In this document: piece after piece, positions 34,050-46,060 of the stretch
How the letters are laid out: each line of letters opens with the position of its first letter
Position numbering within the stretch: position 1 is the stretch's first letter
From: Straminergon stramineum
Lineage: Eukaryota > Streptophyta > Bryopsida > Hypnales > Calliergonaceae
Length of the DNA stretch: 64,000 nt
NCBI GenBank assembly: GCA_963920665.1
Contig: OY987263.1
Coordinates: 29,872,547 to 29,936,546 of the forward strand
Direction: 5' to 3'
Position numbers and translations under genes: made by a program
Notes under the pieces: model-generated
What the model was told of the DNA's origin: nothing
What the model saw: the letters and a program-made list of their open reading frames with translations, nothing else
Database searches by the model: none

Positions 34050-35386
34050 TGTCATGACCCTATCTTGTTGGGGTGCCCAAAGTGCCTTAGTGAGCAAGGG
34101 GGACCTTGGGGGTGACTTCCCAAGCCTTGCAATAGGCTAAAAAGGGAGAAATGAGAGACTTTCGAGAAAATAAGGTACAATATCGCCTTGGTTAAGAAGA
34201 GTATAGTATCATGTTATACATTTTTGAAAATTTCTTGAGAATACGCTTCTAATTGTCCAGAGAACGCCTAATTTGGACTAGTAGGCTAGAAGTTATGGCC
34301 GTTCAAAGTTGGGGGTGTCCCGGTGGCGTTGAGACACTCAAAGGCTAGGTGTAAGGGGTTCCTAAAGAATACCTCAACAAAGCATAACATGTAGCATATA
34401 ATTGGAAAGATACGAAGACAAGAAAGCTAGAATGTCAAACATTACGAGGTTCTAAGACATGAGCCAAAAGTTATGACCAAGAGAAGGGCCATGGTGAAGG
34501 CATGACACCACTCTCGGTGAACCCGAATCTTTGAAGGGCCATAACTTTGTGAGAACTTGTTCAAATGGGACAAGTGAGTAGTCCATAGGCATCTAATTGT
34601 CGAGTAGATATCCAAAATGGTCTTGCATGTGGGATTTGGAGCCTTGCCCGCAAAGTTACACCGTTTGGAAGTTTAGGAGTCCAAATAGAGGTAGAACTTG
34701 GGGATTTCCATTGGGAATGAGTGGTCTTCCAAAATCTAAGGAGGTTTGGCAAGTGCCTTCGATCCACAAGGGGGGGTCTGCCGAATGCTACAGAAGGTAT
34801 TATAGGAGGGGTTGGTGTCCCTGCTCCCTCCTTTTTGGAGCCTTGGTGAGTCCAGTGACTCATTAGTAGTGATGCAACTTCACCACCCGCTTCAAGGCTC
34901 CATGGGACACTTGTGTGTGTGTCTCAGGGCCCAAGTTGGTTGGAGTCCTGCTTCTTGCTAGGCCTTTGGCATGTGTCTTGAGTTGTGAATCCTAATTAGT
35001 GTTGGTGTAAGAGTAGAAAATACACAATGGGCCTAGTATGAAGTGGGTTGATAACCAAGAATAGTTAAGACCATAGTGAGTAGCGCCACCATGAGTCCTA
35101 GCATAGTAAGATGGAAGTTCCACCCCATGTCACCAAGTGACATGCTAGGTGTCACCAATGGACTGCTTGCTAGGTGTCACCAATGGACTGCTTGCTAGTA
35201 GTTCCAAAGATTGGGACTTAGCAATGTAAGCTAGAAATGAGAACTAATGTTGTAAGTACGTGGCATGCGCAAGGTTAAGTAGTGTAGGCCTAAGTGATAC
35301 TGGAATTGGAGCGTGGTGAGCCCTGAAAGCTATGAAGGGCTCTTAAAGTCTGTTTGGAGTTGTAAGGTGTTACTTGGGCCGTGACA
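34050..35386 (+). mobile_element. solo LTR, 1337 bp
   Basis: It starts TGTCATGACCC and ends GGGCCGTGACA, an imperfect inverted repeat with TG..CA ends typical of plant Ty3/gypsy LTRs. It is flanked by a perfect 5-bp duplication ATAGG (34045-34049 and 35387-35391). No internal retroelement domain is present. GC is higher than in the surroundings, which explains the overlapping ORFs at 34561-34866. It contains a 25-bp tandem pair at 35143-35193 (GCTAGGTGTCACCAATGG..). Confidence 0.8.
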
Positions 35387-35468
35387 ATAGGTAAAGTACT
35401 CATGACTACTATACACCTTAATTAATTTTTTTTATTTTTCAAAAATATTTTAGAAACTAAAAGTAACC

Positions 35469-35515
35469 CCCAATTTTTGTCACACTTGCCAATTTTTGTC
35501 ACACTTGCCAATTTT
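35469..35515 (+). repeat. 21-bp tandem repeat
   Basis: CCAATTTTTGTCACACTTG occurs twice and then starts a third time. It is a local slippage-type duplication. Confidence 0.6.
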
Positions 35516-36141
35516 TTGGGGGATACTATTTTGTACCCAAAAAAATGAATTTGGAGCTAAGATTTGGTGGGGATGGTATTCTTTTAGACTTGTAGCTATC
35601 ATTTAGAGTAATTCTAAAAATATTTAACTATATGTTATATAGAAGCCCACAAAGTGAGTTTTTTTCTACTTGCATTTTGAAACATGTAAAATGATATTCA
35701 ATGGTTCTTTTAGTGAATGACCATCTCCATAGAGTTGTTAGAAATGGTCAATTTTTATTTCGTCTACTTAATTTTTTTTCCTATTTTTTACAAATCAAAA
35801 CATTTAAGTATCTACTTTCTTGAGATTTTGTACTTTTTTAGTTCTCCTAATTAGAAAATTTTACTATGCTTTATCTTCTTAGGATATAATCTCTTAAAGG
35901 TATATACTTTGGCTATATTTTTAAAATTTTAAATTATGATTATTTTTTTAAATATTCCAAAAAACTAAAAATGACTATTGTGAAGATGCAACAAAAGTAG
36001 CATGTGTTTCTTGCAATCACCCCCAATCACACATAAGACAATGCCATACTAATTTCTTACCATCAATATTTTCACTAAAGCTTTACTCAATTGTAATCTT
36101 ACATTGGTTGAACTTGCAATTATTTTATATAATTACTTTAA

Positions 36142-37065
36142 CGCCTAAAAGACCAAGGCCTTTTTTCACCAAATAACACTCAAAATTGCCATTTCTATTG
36201 CAAAGAGTAAAATATTTTGAAAATTGTATTTTTTGGGGACATCTAACCGTAGGATCTTACACCTAACTAGTATGAAAGTGTGTGGAATAAATTTCAGAAA
36301 TTTGAACCACACAGATTGCAAGATATTCGCGTTTAAAGTTAAAAAAAAATTGCATATAAAGGGACAAGATTATTTGACTATGAACATTCTTAACTTATAT
36401 TTTTTGCACTACAAATTTTTGAGGTTTAAATCTTTATGGTGGGAAATTGACTTGAGAGTCCAAGGGAAGAAAAAAAATTTCCTCAAAAATTTAGTTTTCA
36501 TTCTTAAAACTTTTTTAAGTAGAAGTAGGTACAAGATAGAAGGAAAATCTAAATAATTAATATCTCTAAGATGGAATTAAAATGCATTAATCCTAATGGT
36601 AATATTTTTCTATCAAAAAACTAAACCATGTGGAACATTATTTTTTGAAAAATTGTAAAAATTTCATTTATAATTTATGAGTCCTATAAGTTATTTTTTC
36701 AAGATGCTTAGATTGCCCAAAAAATAAGATCCGGGACAAGATCATGCATAATTTTCACATCACTTATCCAAATGAAATGAATCAAAGCTTTCCAAGTAGA
36801 CAAAAATATAAACTATGAGAATTTTTTATTTAAAAAAAAAAAATTTAATTAAATTTTTTTTTTAATTGACCAGGCTCCTTTGTTTTGAGCTTATTTGGGC
36901 ATAATTTCTTTTCCTAGGCACCAATTGAAAAAATGATAATCCCACAAAGCTAATCAGTTTTTCTACCTTCGAAAAAAGTATTAAAAAATCATGACAAAAA
37001 TTGTGACCATAGATACCTACCCAAAATCCAATTTGTCCCTTGAGGAGACAATGGTCCTTTACAGG
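36142..37065 (+). mobile_element. TTAA-flanked non-autonomous element, 924 bp (copy D), with paralogous empty site
   Basis: The left flank is TTAA (36138-36141) and the right flank TTGA (37066-37069), a one-base decay of TTAA. The ends are CGCCTAAAAGACC and GGTCCTTTACAGG. The homologous position in the other copy of repeat R reads ATTACTTTAACAACATC (TTAA at 8213-8216) without the element. This shows insertion into a single TTAA that was then duplicated. No ORF. Confidence 0.8.
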
Positions 37066-37699
37066 TTGACAACATTAGCAGTTAAATCCAATATTCACAC
37101 CATTGCTACTTCAACATCCACTACAAATACATTGATATATAATAAACATCCAACTTTTTCAAATGGAAATACAAACCAAATGAACAAAACATTAATATAA
37201 TTATTTGTACTCCAAATAAAGTACATACACATGATAAAATAAACACAACATATGCATAAATTATAAAAGAATTCATTTTTATATACATATAAACCAAAAA
37301 AAATGCACAATATACTAAATTTAAAAAACCTAACTTAACTAATATGAAATAACTATGCACATTTCTTGTTGTACAAACATAAATCAACACATATAAATGA
37401 TAATTCATCCTCTCTCTTTATGTATCTTAATTAGTGTAAATTAGTTTGGAGAAAGTCTATCTTCTAATTTGAGTATAAAGTTCTTGTGTTTCATACTCTA
37501 TCTTTTAGATTTTGTTATAGGACCTTGATCAAATTGTCATACTCTTAACTCTCGAAGGAAGTGGCCCTATCACCTAGGTAGTTGGCTAAAAATTATCAGA
37601 TGAATACAAGAACATATACATTGTTTGTTTTCCTAAAAGTCATTCATGAAATACATTGTATTCTCTATAATGTTTTAGGGTTAATGTTCACCAACACTA

Positions 37700-38449
37700 G
37701 GGTGATTTCAAGACAAAGTTGTCCTACTTTTTGTCTTCTTGCCCTTGAAAGGGTATTTTTTTGCTCATAATTTTCACATTGTTTGTCTGTTTGGTGTGAA
37801 ATCTAGAATGAAGGTATATGTGGTAGTTTCAGACATTGAATTTTTTTTCCAAATTTTTTCAAATTAGATTACTATTTTTAAAGTGCCCCTAATTGAATGT
37901 CTATTTGGGCCATTTTGGAGTTTTTAATCCTATTTTGACCCAAAAATACAAATTTGAAGCCACAAATTGAACATGTTAGAGGTTTATTAATATTACAAGG
38001 ATTGACAATGGATTTTTATGAAAATAGAAACATGTCAATTGCACACATAGGGGCATAGTGACCTTCCTTTCTTGCAAAGGCTAAGAAAAGGGAAAAAATT
38101 TCCTACATGAAATTTTTGGTGCAATGCAAGTGCAATCTTCTCTTGCCAAATATCTTTTTTATGGATTTAATTTTTTTTTAATTACTAGAAATGAAAAGGT
38201 CCAAAAATCCCTATTTTGCTATTTTTGCTCCCAAAACTTTTGTATTACCCCATAGTAGTCTATAATACTACATAATACTATATAGTATTGAATCAATGAT
38301 ACAGATCTATAGGTCCCTTGAATTGACAATTTAGATCTACTAGTGTACTATTGACATACAATATTGATAGTTTTGCATAGTATTGTTAGTCTTATAGCTA
38401 GAAACTAAGTTTTTGATTCAAAAATGTAAAGTGTTTCTTACAATCACCC
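37700..38449 (+). mobile_element. GGGTGATT-ended element, 750 bp
   Basis: The inverted ends are GGGTGATTTCAAGACAAAG and TTTCTTACAATCACCC. The flanking duplication is ACTA (37696-37699 and 38450-38453), or one base longer. The homologous region in the other copy of repeat R (AATGTTCACC then AAGAAGAATC, about 8829-8851) lacks the insert. No coding capacity; the superfamily is not assigned. Confidence 0.6.
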
Positions 38450-39275
38450 ACTAAGAAGAATCACAATTCTTTCTCTTATACCCAAATGTATCAACATATC
38501 ACATCCATTGTCACACTTTTCATACTATATATAAGATGGGCATGTTAACCTTATAAGGATGCTATAGAACTCAAAGATCCAATGCATGACTTCCTTGTTC
38601 ATTGTAGAAACAAAGAATGCACCTAGTGGTCCAATAATCAAAGTATTTGGGTGACCACCTTAATCATGGGGGGACTACTTCCTTTGAGAATTAAGTTGAA
38701 GCTTGCATTCATCCATATACTCTAAATTCTAAATCACAATGGAACATATCAAACATTGATACATATATCGCAACAAGTCTTACAGATATAGTAAAAATTA
38801 GAATGCACTTACCAATAGACTCTTTCTAGGGCCACCAAAGTCCTTGAATCCGAATTGAAAGACATCCATTGCAAGCATTCAACTGAATTTTTAAATTAAT
38901 TTATTCCAAAGTGGATCACATAAACACTGTAGTACCGTAAATGGCCTCCAGGCACCAAGGAACAGTGTATGAAGATGGTGTCCAAGGCCCACATTGGCAC
39001 CAAGCCAATGCCAGCATGGGCTCCTTGGTCATCATGCTGTGGCACTATTCCGTGGTGCCCAAAGACCACCCTTTCTACTACAGTAGTGGAATGGAATGGA
39101 GCACTTGTGTTCGCGGAATCCAATAACCAGAAAGCAAAAGCAAAAGTAACACCCCAGTTGCCTTTTCCTTCAGAACGTTTAAATTGTGCCATTTCCTTCA
39201 TCCAATCAACAGAGGTGTTCAAAACGCTTTTCTCTATCTCATCTCTGGAATCCACTGTGTGGTGAAGCTGGGTAC

Positions 39276-40955
39276 GTACTAGCTGCTGACACATAAGTTA
39301 CAATGGTCGTGTGGGTTTCAATCACAGTATGCACGAAGTAACTTAGTTTAAAATCTGAAGTCTGGAACGTACAACACCCAACGGTGGCCCTGGAACTTGT
39401 CACAACATGTCCTAGCTAGGATGTCACAACCCTTGTCAATGCACGTACAGCGCATATATGGTCTACAGCTTTAGTTTTGATTCCGATTACTTTCAGTTGT
39501 AGGGTAGATCCGACCTTTTGAAATGGAGAATTTGTAGTTTCTGTATACTATTCGTTTCCCACTAGTTGCTGTCTATTTTGGGAGTGGGGTTGAAAAGAAA
39601 CAAACAAGCTCTGAAGTCAGAGCCAGCCTTGAAAAGGATTGACTGAGTTAGTTGTGGCTATTTCGATTTAGTTAGAATGGCCAAATTTCAAGAGGTTGAG
39701 GGTGTTTGTAAGCTACACCATACAAACTAACTTATATTCACAATGCACCGATGTACGTGTCCTGGAGTTCAAAACTTTAAAAATTCACCTTGACATGCGA
39801 AAATTGAACTTGCGGGATGGTTCCTTGATGAATGGTGGTACTTTAGATACATAGCTTTGTGCTGAAAATTCTTGTTAATCTCAATTTCCGTAGACCAACT
39901 TCGGTGCACATCGATGCATCGTGACAAAAAAATTGTGTACCGTAACGTGAAAACAGAATTGACACTATTCCAAGCCTTTGTAAAAACCATCAAATCCTTA
40001 CCGGCCAGTCCTAGTCTTATGAGTTTTGAGCACATATTATACGTCACAATTGACGCTCTGAAGCTTGTCATTTTACCGAAATTGACCATTCTCTCTCTGA
40101 CTGGAGCTGCGCTTGGACAATCCGGGCCGTGGAGATCGACTTCAAGCACGCCATAGAAATTTCAAACCCCATGACTGGCTCTATCTACCTTTTCGTTGCT
40201 CCATAATGCTAGGAAAGCAGGAAAAGTGCCGTACCGAGTTCCAAGACTTCCGGGCACGAGCTCCACCACGTCATATCCAGCTCATTCTGAATCCCTGCAA
40301 CCGGTACATGGTCCCGTGGGACCATATATGTACTTCTCGTCTACATTTTCACAAAGAGATTCAAAGCCAAGCTGGTCTTCTGCGCGCAGAACTTTTCTCA
40401 TTCAAACAGAAGAGGTTACGCAATCTAAGAACTTAGCTACAGTAATGTGTACTTTGCATTTGATCGACGAGCATGCATGCAGGACACTGAGGCGTACGCT
40501 TACTTCCTACGCACCGGTGTCGATGCTTCACTGCAAGCATCACCACCGTCCGACTGATTGACCTGTAAAGTATTCTAAAGTATTCTGAAGCATGTTATAA
40601 TCCAGATCATGATAATTTTGAGTGACAGAGTCAAATTATCTATCCAGTCTGTCCATAACGTAGATGATCCTCTTGCATTGTGACGACCGCCAGAATTGGT
40701 CCAGGACTCTACGTACGACGGTCTATTGGAACTCATGGAACTTGTCTGTCGTCACGGCCACCGAAAGGTCCTTCAAAATTCCTTGTCCACCACTTTGGGT
40801 CTCCGAGGAGATCGAGTTGCAGTGCGAGGGATTACATCATTCCATGACAACAATCACTCGTCTTCTTTACAGTATGACTTGAAATCTTTAGAAGAGAATT
40901 TTATTTTTTCTTAGAAATTGGCAAAGGTGTTTCATTTTACCACGTTGCAAAAAAC
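39276..40955. other. intergenic DNA with mixed GC
   Basis: Several ORFs of 60-126 codons overlap on both strands (39769-40914). None shows a recognisable domain or a consistent exon pattern, so I call no gene. This is nevertheless the most plausible place for an unrecognised or decayed gene in the left two thirds of the window. Confidence 0.3.
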
Positions 40956-41422
40956 GGATATTTCATTAAAATGGCGATATTCCACAAACTTGGCATTTTT
41001 CAGGTTCAGACGGTGCGGTCTGAAATGTATACCATTCCTAGAAAAGAAATGGAAAAATTGCGCATGAATACCGCCATTTTAACGAAATATCAGTTAAAAC
41101 CAATCATCGAGGCAAGATTGAGTCATTACAGGCACGTTGATCGAGGCACGTTGTAAGACTCAATTGCAAAAGCCAAGTGATTGAGTCACGAGATAATGTG
41201 TTTCCGTACGAACGTTTGGCAAAACCATATGGTAATTTCAACGTGCAATTCCTGAACGATGAGAAGCACAAAACCTGAGATATTTCGTTACAGTGGCGGT
41301 ATTCATAAGCCATTTTTCCATTCATTTTCTAGGACAGGCAAACATTTCAGACCGCACAGTCGAAACTTACAAGTGCCAAGTTTGTGGAATATTGCCATTT
41401 TAATGAAATTCCATTACAAGTG
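40956..41422. mobile_element. nested foldback element with four alternating copies of a 27-bp motif
   Basis: The whole 467 bp is an imperfect palindrome with arms of about 140 bp. Each arm is itself flanked by inverted copies of GATATTTCRTTAAAATGGCG. Copies lie at 40956-40983 (+), 41065-41093 (-), 41279-41305 (+) and 41396-41422 (-). GTGCGGTCTGAAATGT and its inverse occur once per arm. No ORF and no clear target duplication. Confidence 0.65.
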
Positions 41423-42235
41423 ATTTTTTCTTTCATAACTAAAAATATCTCTCAATTTAGAATAGTTTGCAAAGATTACAATTTTATCTTATACTATACT
41501 TGAAGTTCATAGTTTGCAAAGAGGTGCCAGAATGGACTTTCCAGTGTCCATGTCAGATTTTGACAAATGCACTTCACCTTGCACCAATCACCAATCACTA
41601 ATGCCATGTGGCACTTCTTTTACAAAAATGACTTAATTTATGTTGAATTTGACCTTCACATAGGGTAATTGCCAACCCTTAGGGAATTCAATGCTATTGT
41701 CTTCACTTGAATGCTGAAGCTATTTACATGCACAAGCTTGTAGATTATGGGTTGAAAATCATCAATTCATTCAAACTTTTAAGTTGATTTTGGGAATTTC
41801 ACACAAAAAAATCCAAATAGTTTTTCAAAATCTCAAATTTTTGATACATTGCTACAAATAAAACCCTGTTAGATTAAAAAAACAACACTAAAGTATGTGC
41901 ACTCCAAATCATCATTGCCCGAAATGCAACACAAATTTACATTTGGACCTCGAAGTGACAATAAAACCTACAATATTGATCATGACACAAGATGTATACA
42001 AATAGAATGTGAGAGCCAAGGAGAGCCTAGTGTTGATTTTGGATATACCTACATACAATACTTCAAAATTTCATAACTTCTTCATAAGGTGTCCAAATTA
42101 TGCATGCTTACAAGTGTTGAAATCATCTTTCAACTTGCCAATAAGGTGCAATAGGAAAATAATTACATGGTTTATAGTAGTAAAGATGTTCAATTACTAT
42201 TATTGTCAATTATAGGTGCATTTGCACTTACCTTA
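41423..42235. other. AT-rich intergenic DNA
   Basis: No gene or repeat is recognised. Confidence 0.4.
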
Positions 42236-42238
42236 TTA

Positions 42239-42846
42239 GGGCCTCTTCACACTATGGCTGTCCAAGTCGAGAGGCCATGGGATTGAGTGGCCAATCTTTG
42301 GTGAGAGTCCAAGGAAATGAGCAATAAATAGGCCAAAAAAACTAGGAACTGGAGCCTTCGGCCAACCATAGTGTGAAGCCTCCAAAGGCCAAAGTCCAAG
42401 CCCAAAGTCTAAACCTATTCCATTTTTTCGACTTCTAATCCATCCAATTTCTGAAATTTTCAATAAATTGTCACCTATGTGACAATTTGTTCAAGCAAAA
42501 GGTTAAAAAACATGAGAAAGGAGTCAAAAATGGCCTTGGAAAAATAATTACAGCACATGCTCTCATCATTAAACAAGGAATATGAAGGATATAAATGGAA
42601 TAAAAAGGTGGCATTAAACATTGAAGGGAAGTAGGTTCATAGAATGCAAAGACTCCCCATTGTAATGGTGGAGAGTAGGGTTCAAACCCCAATGGGGACA
42701 TAAATAAACAAATAAACAAGTGGGCGAAGGACTTTGGATTGTGCCTCCTTGTGTGAAGGCTCGAGAAGCCGCACTCTTGGGTTTCTACAATCTCATTGGC
42801 TGAAATCAACAGACTCTTGACCTTGTGCCGTAGTGTGAAGTGGCCC
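42239..42846. mobile_element. Tourist-like (PIF/Harbinger-type) MITE, 608 bp
   Basis: The inverted ends GGGCCTCTTCACACTATGGC and GCCGTAGTGTGAAGTGGCCC are flanked by TTA on both sides (42236-42238 and 42847-42849), the target of PIF/Harbinger elements. A third, inverted copy of the end (CCATAGTGTGAAGCCTCC) lies inside near 42364-42385. The first 147 bp therefore form a hairpin of their own. Confidence 0.7.
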
Positions 42847-42849
42847 TTA

Positions 42850-43754
42850 AATTAGTCTTCATATGATCATAGAAAGAAAACAAGCAACTACACTATGCAA
42901 CAATGCTAACTAGCCTAAACCGATCCCCCTTGGAGATCAAGATAATCCCTCCCTAAATCCCTACTTGGGAGTGAATTTTGTTTCCTTTGCAGAGAGTGAG
43001 TCATTGGCGAATTGGGAAGTTGTAACAATGCCTTTCTGTGGGTGACTGGGAAGTTGTCATGCTAAGGGCTGCCACTTTCTGGGGGAACAAAAGGAGGGAC
43101 CCCAGCAGCGTTGGTTAATAATGTTATGCTACAATTGACTTTGTCCCTGTAGCATTGGCACCGACTTTTTGAGTAAAGTTTCTTATTCCTCACATGTGTA
43201 CGTACGCTTCTGCCGATGCAAAGCCTCCTCCTTCTCCTCCTCCTCCTCCCGGCCTGCCTGCCTGCGGTCCGGAGCCAATAAGAAAAGTTTGGAGTGCACA
43301 TCAGTCTTACTAGTACCGCCATAGCTAGCGATGAACTACCAATCTACGGCACTCCGTTCCGGTACCCCAGTTTCGTGGAGCCAGCCAGCTTGGGAAGCGA
43401 GCTGGGCGGAGAGATTCAAAGGGGAATTGGAACTTTGGAAGTCGGAGAGGAAGACAACTGAAAGCCTTGCTATAAGTTAAGTTAGATGCTGCTGCTGCTA
43501 CTGCTGCTGTCCTTGAAAGCCCCACGACATTGATTGGTGCCCGCATCTCTGAAAACGAAGAAAGCGTCCAAAGCTGCATGCACGCACCAGACTCTGTCTT
43601 AACGTCTTAACTTAGTCTAAGTTAAAGCGGCCACCATGCCTATTGAATTCGGTGAAAGAATCAAGCAATGGGATATACTGTACTGGGCACTCATTGCCAC
43701 AACCCCAAATTCGCCGTCACTCTATAATCTAAATCTAAACCTTGGAAAAGGCCA
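42850..43754. other. intergenic DNA with simple repeats
   Basis: It contains a CTCCTCCTC run near 43226-43250 and a TGCTGCTGC/CTGCTGCTG run at 43486-43510. GC is moderately high between 43060 and 43640. No gene is identified. Confidence 0.35.
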
Positions 43755-43980
43755 TGGTTTCGGCCATGACCAAGGTAGTCACCAAAATATTCTCGATGAT
43801 TAGTGGATCAATAGGTGCATTCTTTGTTTCTACAGTTATACATAAGAGTGCACTCATCTGGACATGGATCTTTGAGGTATACAATGTCCTTATACAAGGT
43901 TAAACAATGTGCACATAGGCCCTCCGTACAAACAATAGGGGGAGTCATAGTAGGATTAGTAGCAAGGATCTTCTTCTGAC
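43755..43980 (-). repeat. dispersed repeat R, partial inverted copy 4
   Basis: It is the reverse complement of part of 38530-38690. Shared landmarks are AAGGTAGTCACC, ATAGGTGCATTCTTTGTTTC, ATGGATCTTTGAG and TCCTTATA. Truncated. Confidence 0.5.
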
Positions 43981-46060
43981 TTTGTCATCAAGTTGGGAAC
44001 AATCCTTTGGGTTGGAGACAACAAGTTCATTGAAGGTTCAATCTCCCCCCATCCAACAAAAGGTTTCTATGGACAAGTTTTTTTTTATTGAGTTGGAAGA
44101 AGAACACTTTGAATTCCTATCATGACTCCACCTATTCAGTTGAGAATTCTTGAATTGTTAATATGTGTGAGTGAAAGTGGAAGCAAAGTCATTTATTTTG
44201 CTTCCACTTTTGCTTATTCACCTTTTTTGTTTACATTGGACAACCCTTCTCATTTTGCTTCCACTTATGCACCTTTTTTTTTTTGTTTACAATGCTTTAG
44301 CTTTGTTTGGACAAAAATTAAAGATTAATATTTAAAATTATTTTTCATTATACAATTTAACATTGATTTAGCCCCCTCAATTTCGTCCTTGGGATAAATA
44401 TGTTTAAACCTTGGGAAAATGTTGAAATTTAGTTATTGTTTTACCACTAGTGAGTAAATCTGGACACTTTGAATTCATATTTGAAATCAAGCACCCCATA
44501 TGAGTTTGGTGCCATAGAGATATACGAAATCAATTAACATCAAAATAGGGGGCAAACTTTTGTGATTATCCATGAGAAAGTGAAAAAAACAAGAACCTCT
44601 TTAAGTGGGATGAGAAGGAGGTTAATTTCCTAAGACATATGTATGCACGTGAAATTGAGTTGGATCCTCTAGAAACTAGTAGTTGAATTTGTATACTCAA
44701 TTGGATAAGATAAATGGAATAATAATTGTCTACTATATTACTATTTATTTATAAAGAAAGTAGTAATATGGTACATTTGCCACTTTCTTTCTTGAAATTT
44801 TATATCAACATTTATGAATGTCAACCAATCAATTGTACCACTATTTTAGAAATTTAAAATGAGATACATTTAATGATTGAATTTGCTGGCATAATAGGAG
44901 GTGCTCTTATCCACTAACAATTTTCACTCAAGCCATACTATAGGGATATCTAAAGTAAGTACATCCATAATCAATAATAATATATAGCAATTGAATATAT
45001 TTACTTTTCTTAAACATAAATGATCATCATTGGATCTTATTGGCATATGAAAAGGATTCCAACTCACTTTAGCACTTTAGGACACAATTTCAATAGTTTA
45101 TGAAATTTCAAACTATTTTTTTGTAGGCGTACTTTGAATCGACACTAGACTTTCCTACTAGGCTCTCATGTTCAAAGTCTACCCATCTTTTGACATCCAT
45201 ATCTACATTGAGTTTGTAGTGTATCTTATTGGTTCAAATGCAGATTTCCTCTCATTTTTTTTAGGTAGTGATGATCATAGATGCACACACATGTTAGTAG
45301 TACCCCACCACTCCAAACTTTGAACTTTCATAACTATTGCATAGAGTCTCCGAAAAGTGAGTTCTTTCACACATTGGAACCCCCTTTCCGTGGCCAACAA
45401 AAACGTACAAAAACCTGATGCGTCCCGTGATGCAAAAAATATCCCCAAAGTGGCGCTTATCCAGTGTCCGAACGCCACTCCTGAAGGACTCCATCAACTG
45501 GCTTCCTGATTTTCTAATGACCCAACTGACTGAACCAACAGTGAAGCTCCGACAATGGAGCGCATATGTGGCCGCATATTCCACCAGCAGCTTCAGGAAT
45601 ATTCTCCAGCGCTTGGAATATTTTTTTCGTCTATATCTGTCACTCTTTCCATCAGACAAAGCTGTGGATTCAGCCCTTTTGTGATTCATTTTTCAGTTAA
45701 CTTCCAAGCAAGGCCGCAAGGTCCGCCTTCCTCATCACCAAGGGAAGCCAGGCAGACTAATGATAATCCTTCCCTTTCCCATGACAGAACTGTAGTAAAT
45801 CCGAATCTTTTGAACGAGGAGAGGGAGCTACCCACGTTGCGGAGATGTATTGGTCCAGTTTCTTTTCCTTTGGGGACACGTGAAAAGACCTTCGTGAATG
45901 CAGTTGTAGAGAGAGAAATCAATGCTCTGTTTGTCACTTTGTCCCGACCAATTCTCAAGCAGTGGTGATAACAAACCTTGTATAAAATCCACACCAGAAC
46001 CTGCATAAAACCCATAGTAAAGCTTGGACACCGGTCACAGCCATGGCGAAACTTGTATAG
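43981..46060. other. intergenic DNA; possible decayed gene at 45270-45970
   Basis: AT-rich to about 45260. From 45270 to 45970 base composition is balanced and ORFs of 131-174 codons overlap on both strands, but I recognise no protein family and no splice-consistent chain. Confidence 0.3.

Larger units (their letters stand above)
33959..36019 (+). mobile_element. GGTGATTGCAAG-ended element, split by a solo LTR
   Basis: The termini are GGTGATTGCAAGAAACAC and its near-perfect inverse GTGTTTCTTGCAATCACC. Removing the solo LTR and its duplication leaves about 720 bp, matching the 750-bp related element at 37700-38449. The superfamily is undetermined; the target duplication is not clear here. Confidence 0.55.
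33420..39275 (+). repeat. dispersed repeat R, copy 2, carrying three insertions
   Basis: It is colinear with 7020-9655. It is interrupted at 33959-36019 and 37700-38449 (GGGTGATT-ended elements) and at 36142-37065 (TTAA element). The right portion (38500-39275) is the best conserved part. It is non-coding. Confidence 0.7.

Noticed and set aside
34561..34866. Overlapping 89- and 100-codon ORFs
   Set aside because: They lie inside the solo LTR on opposite strands and show no protein family.
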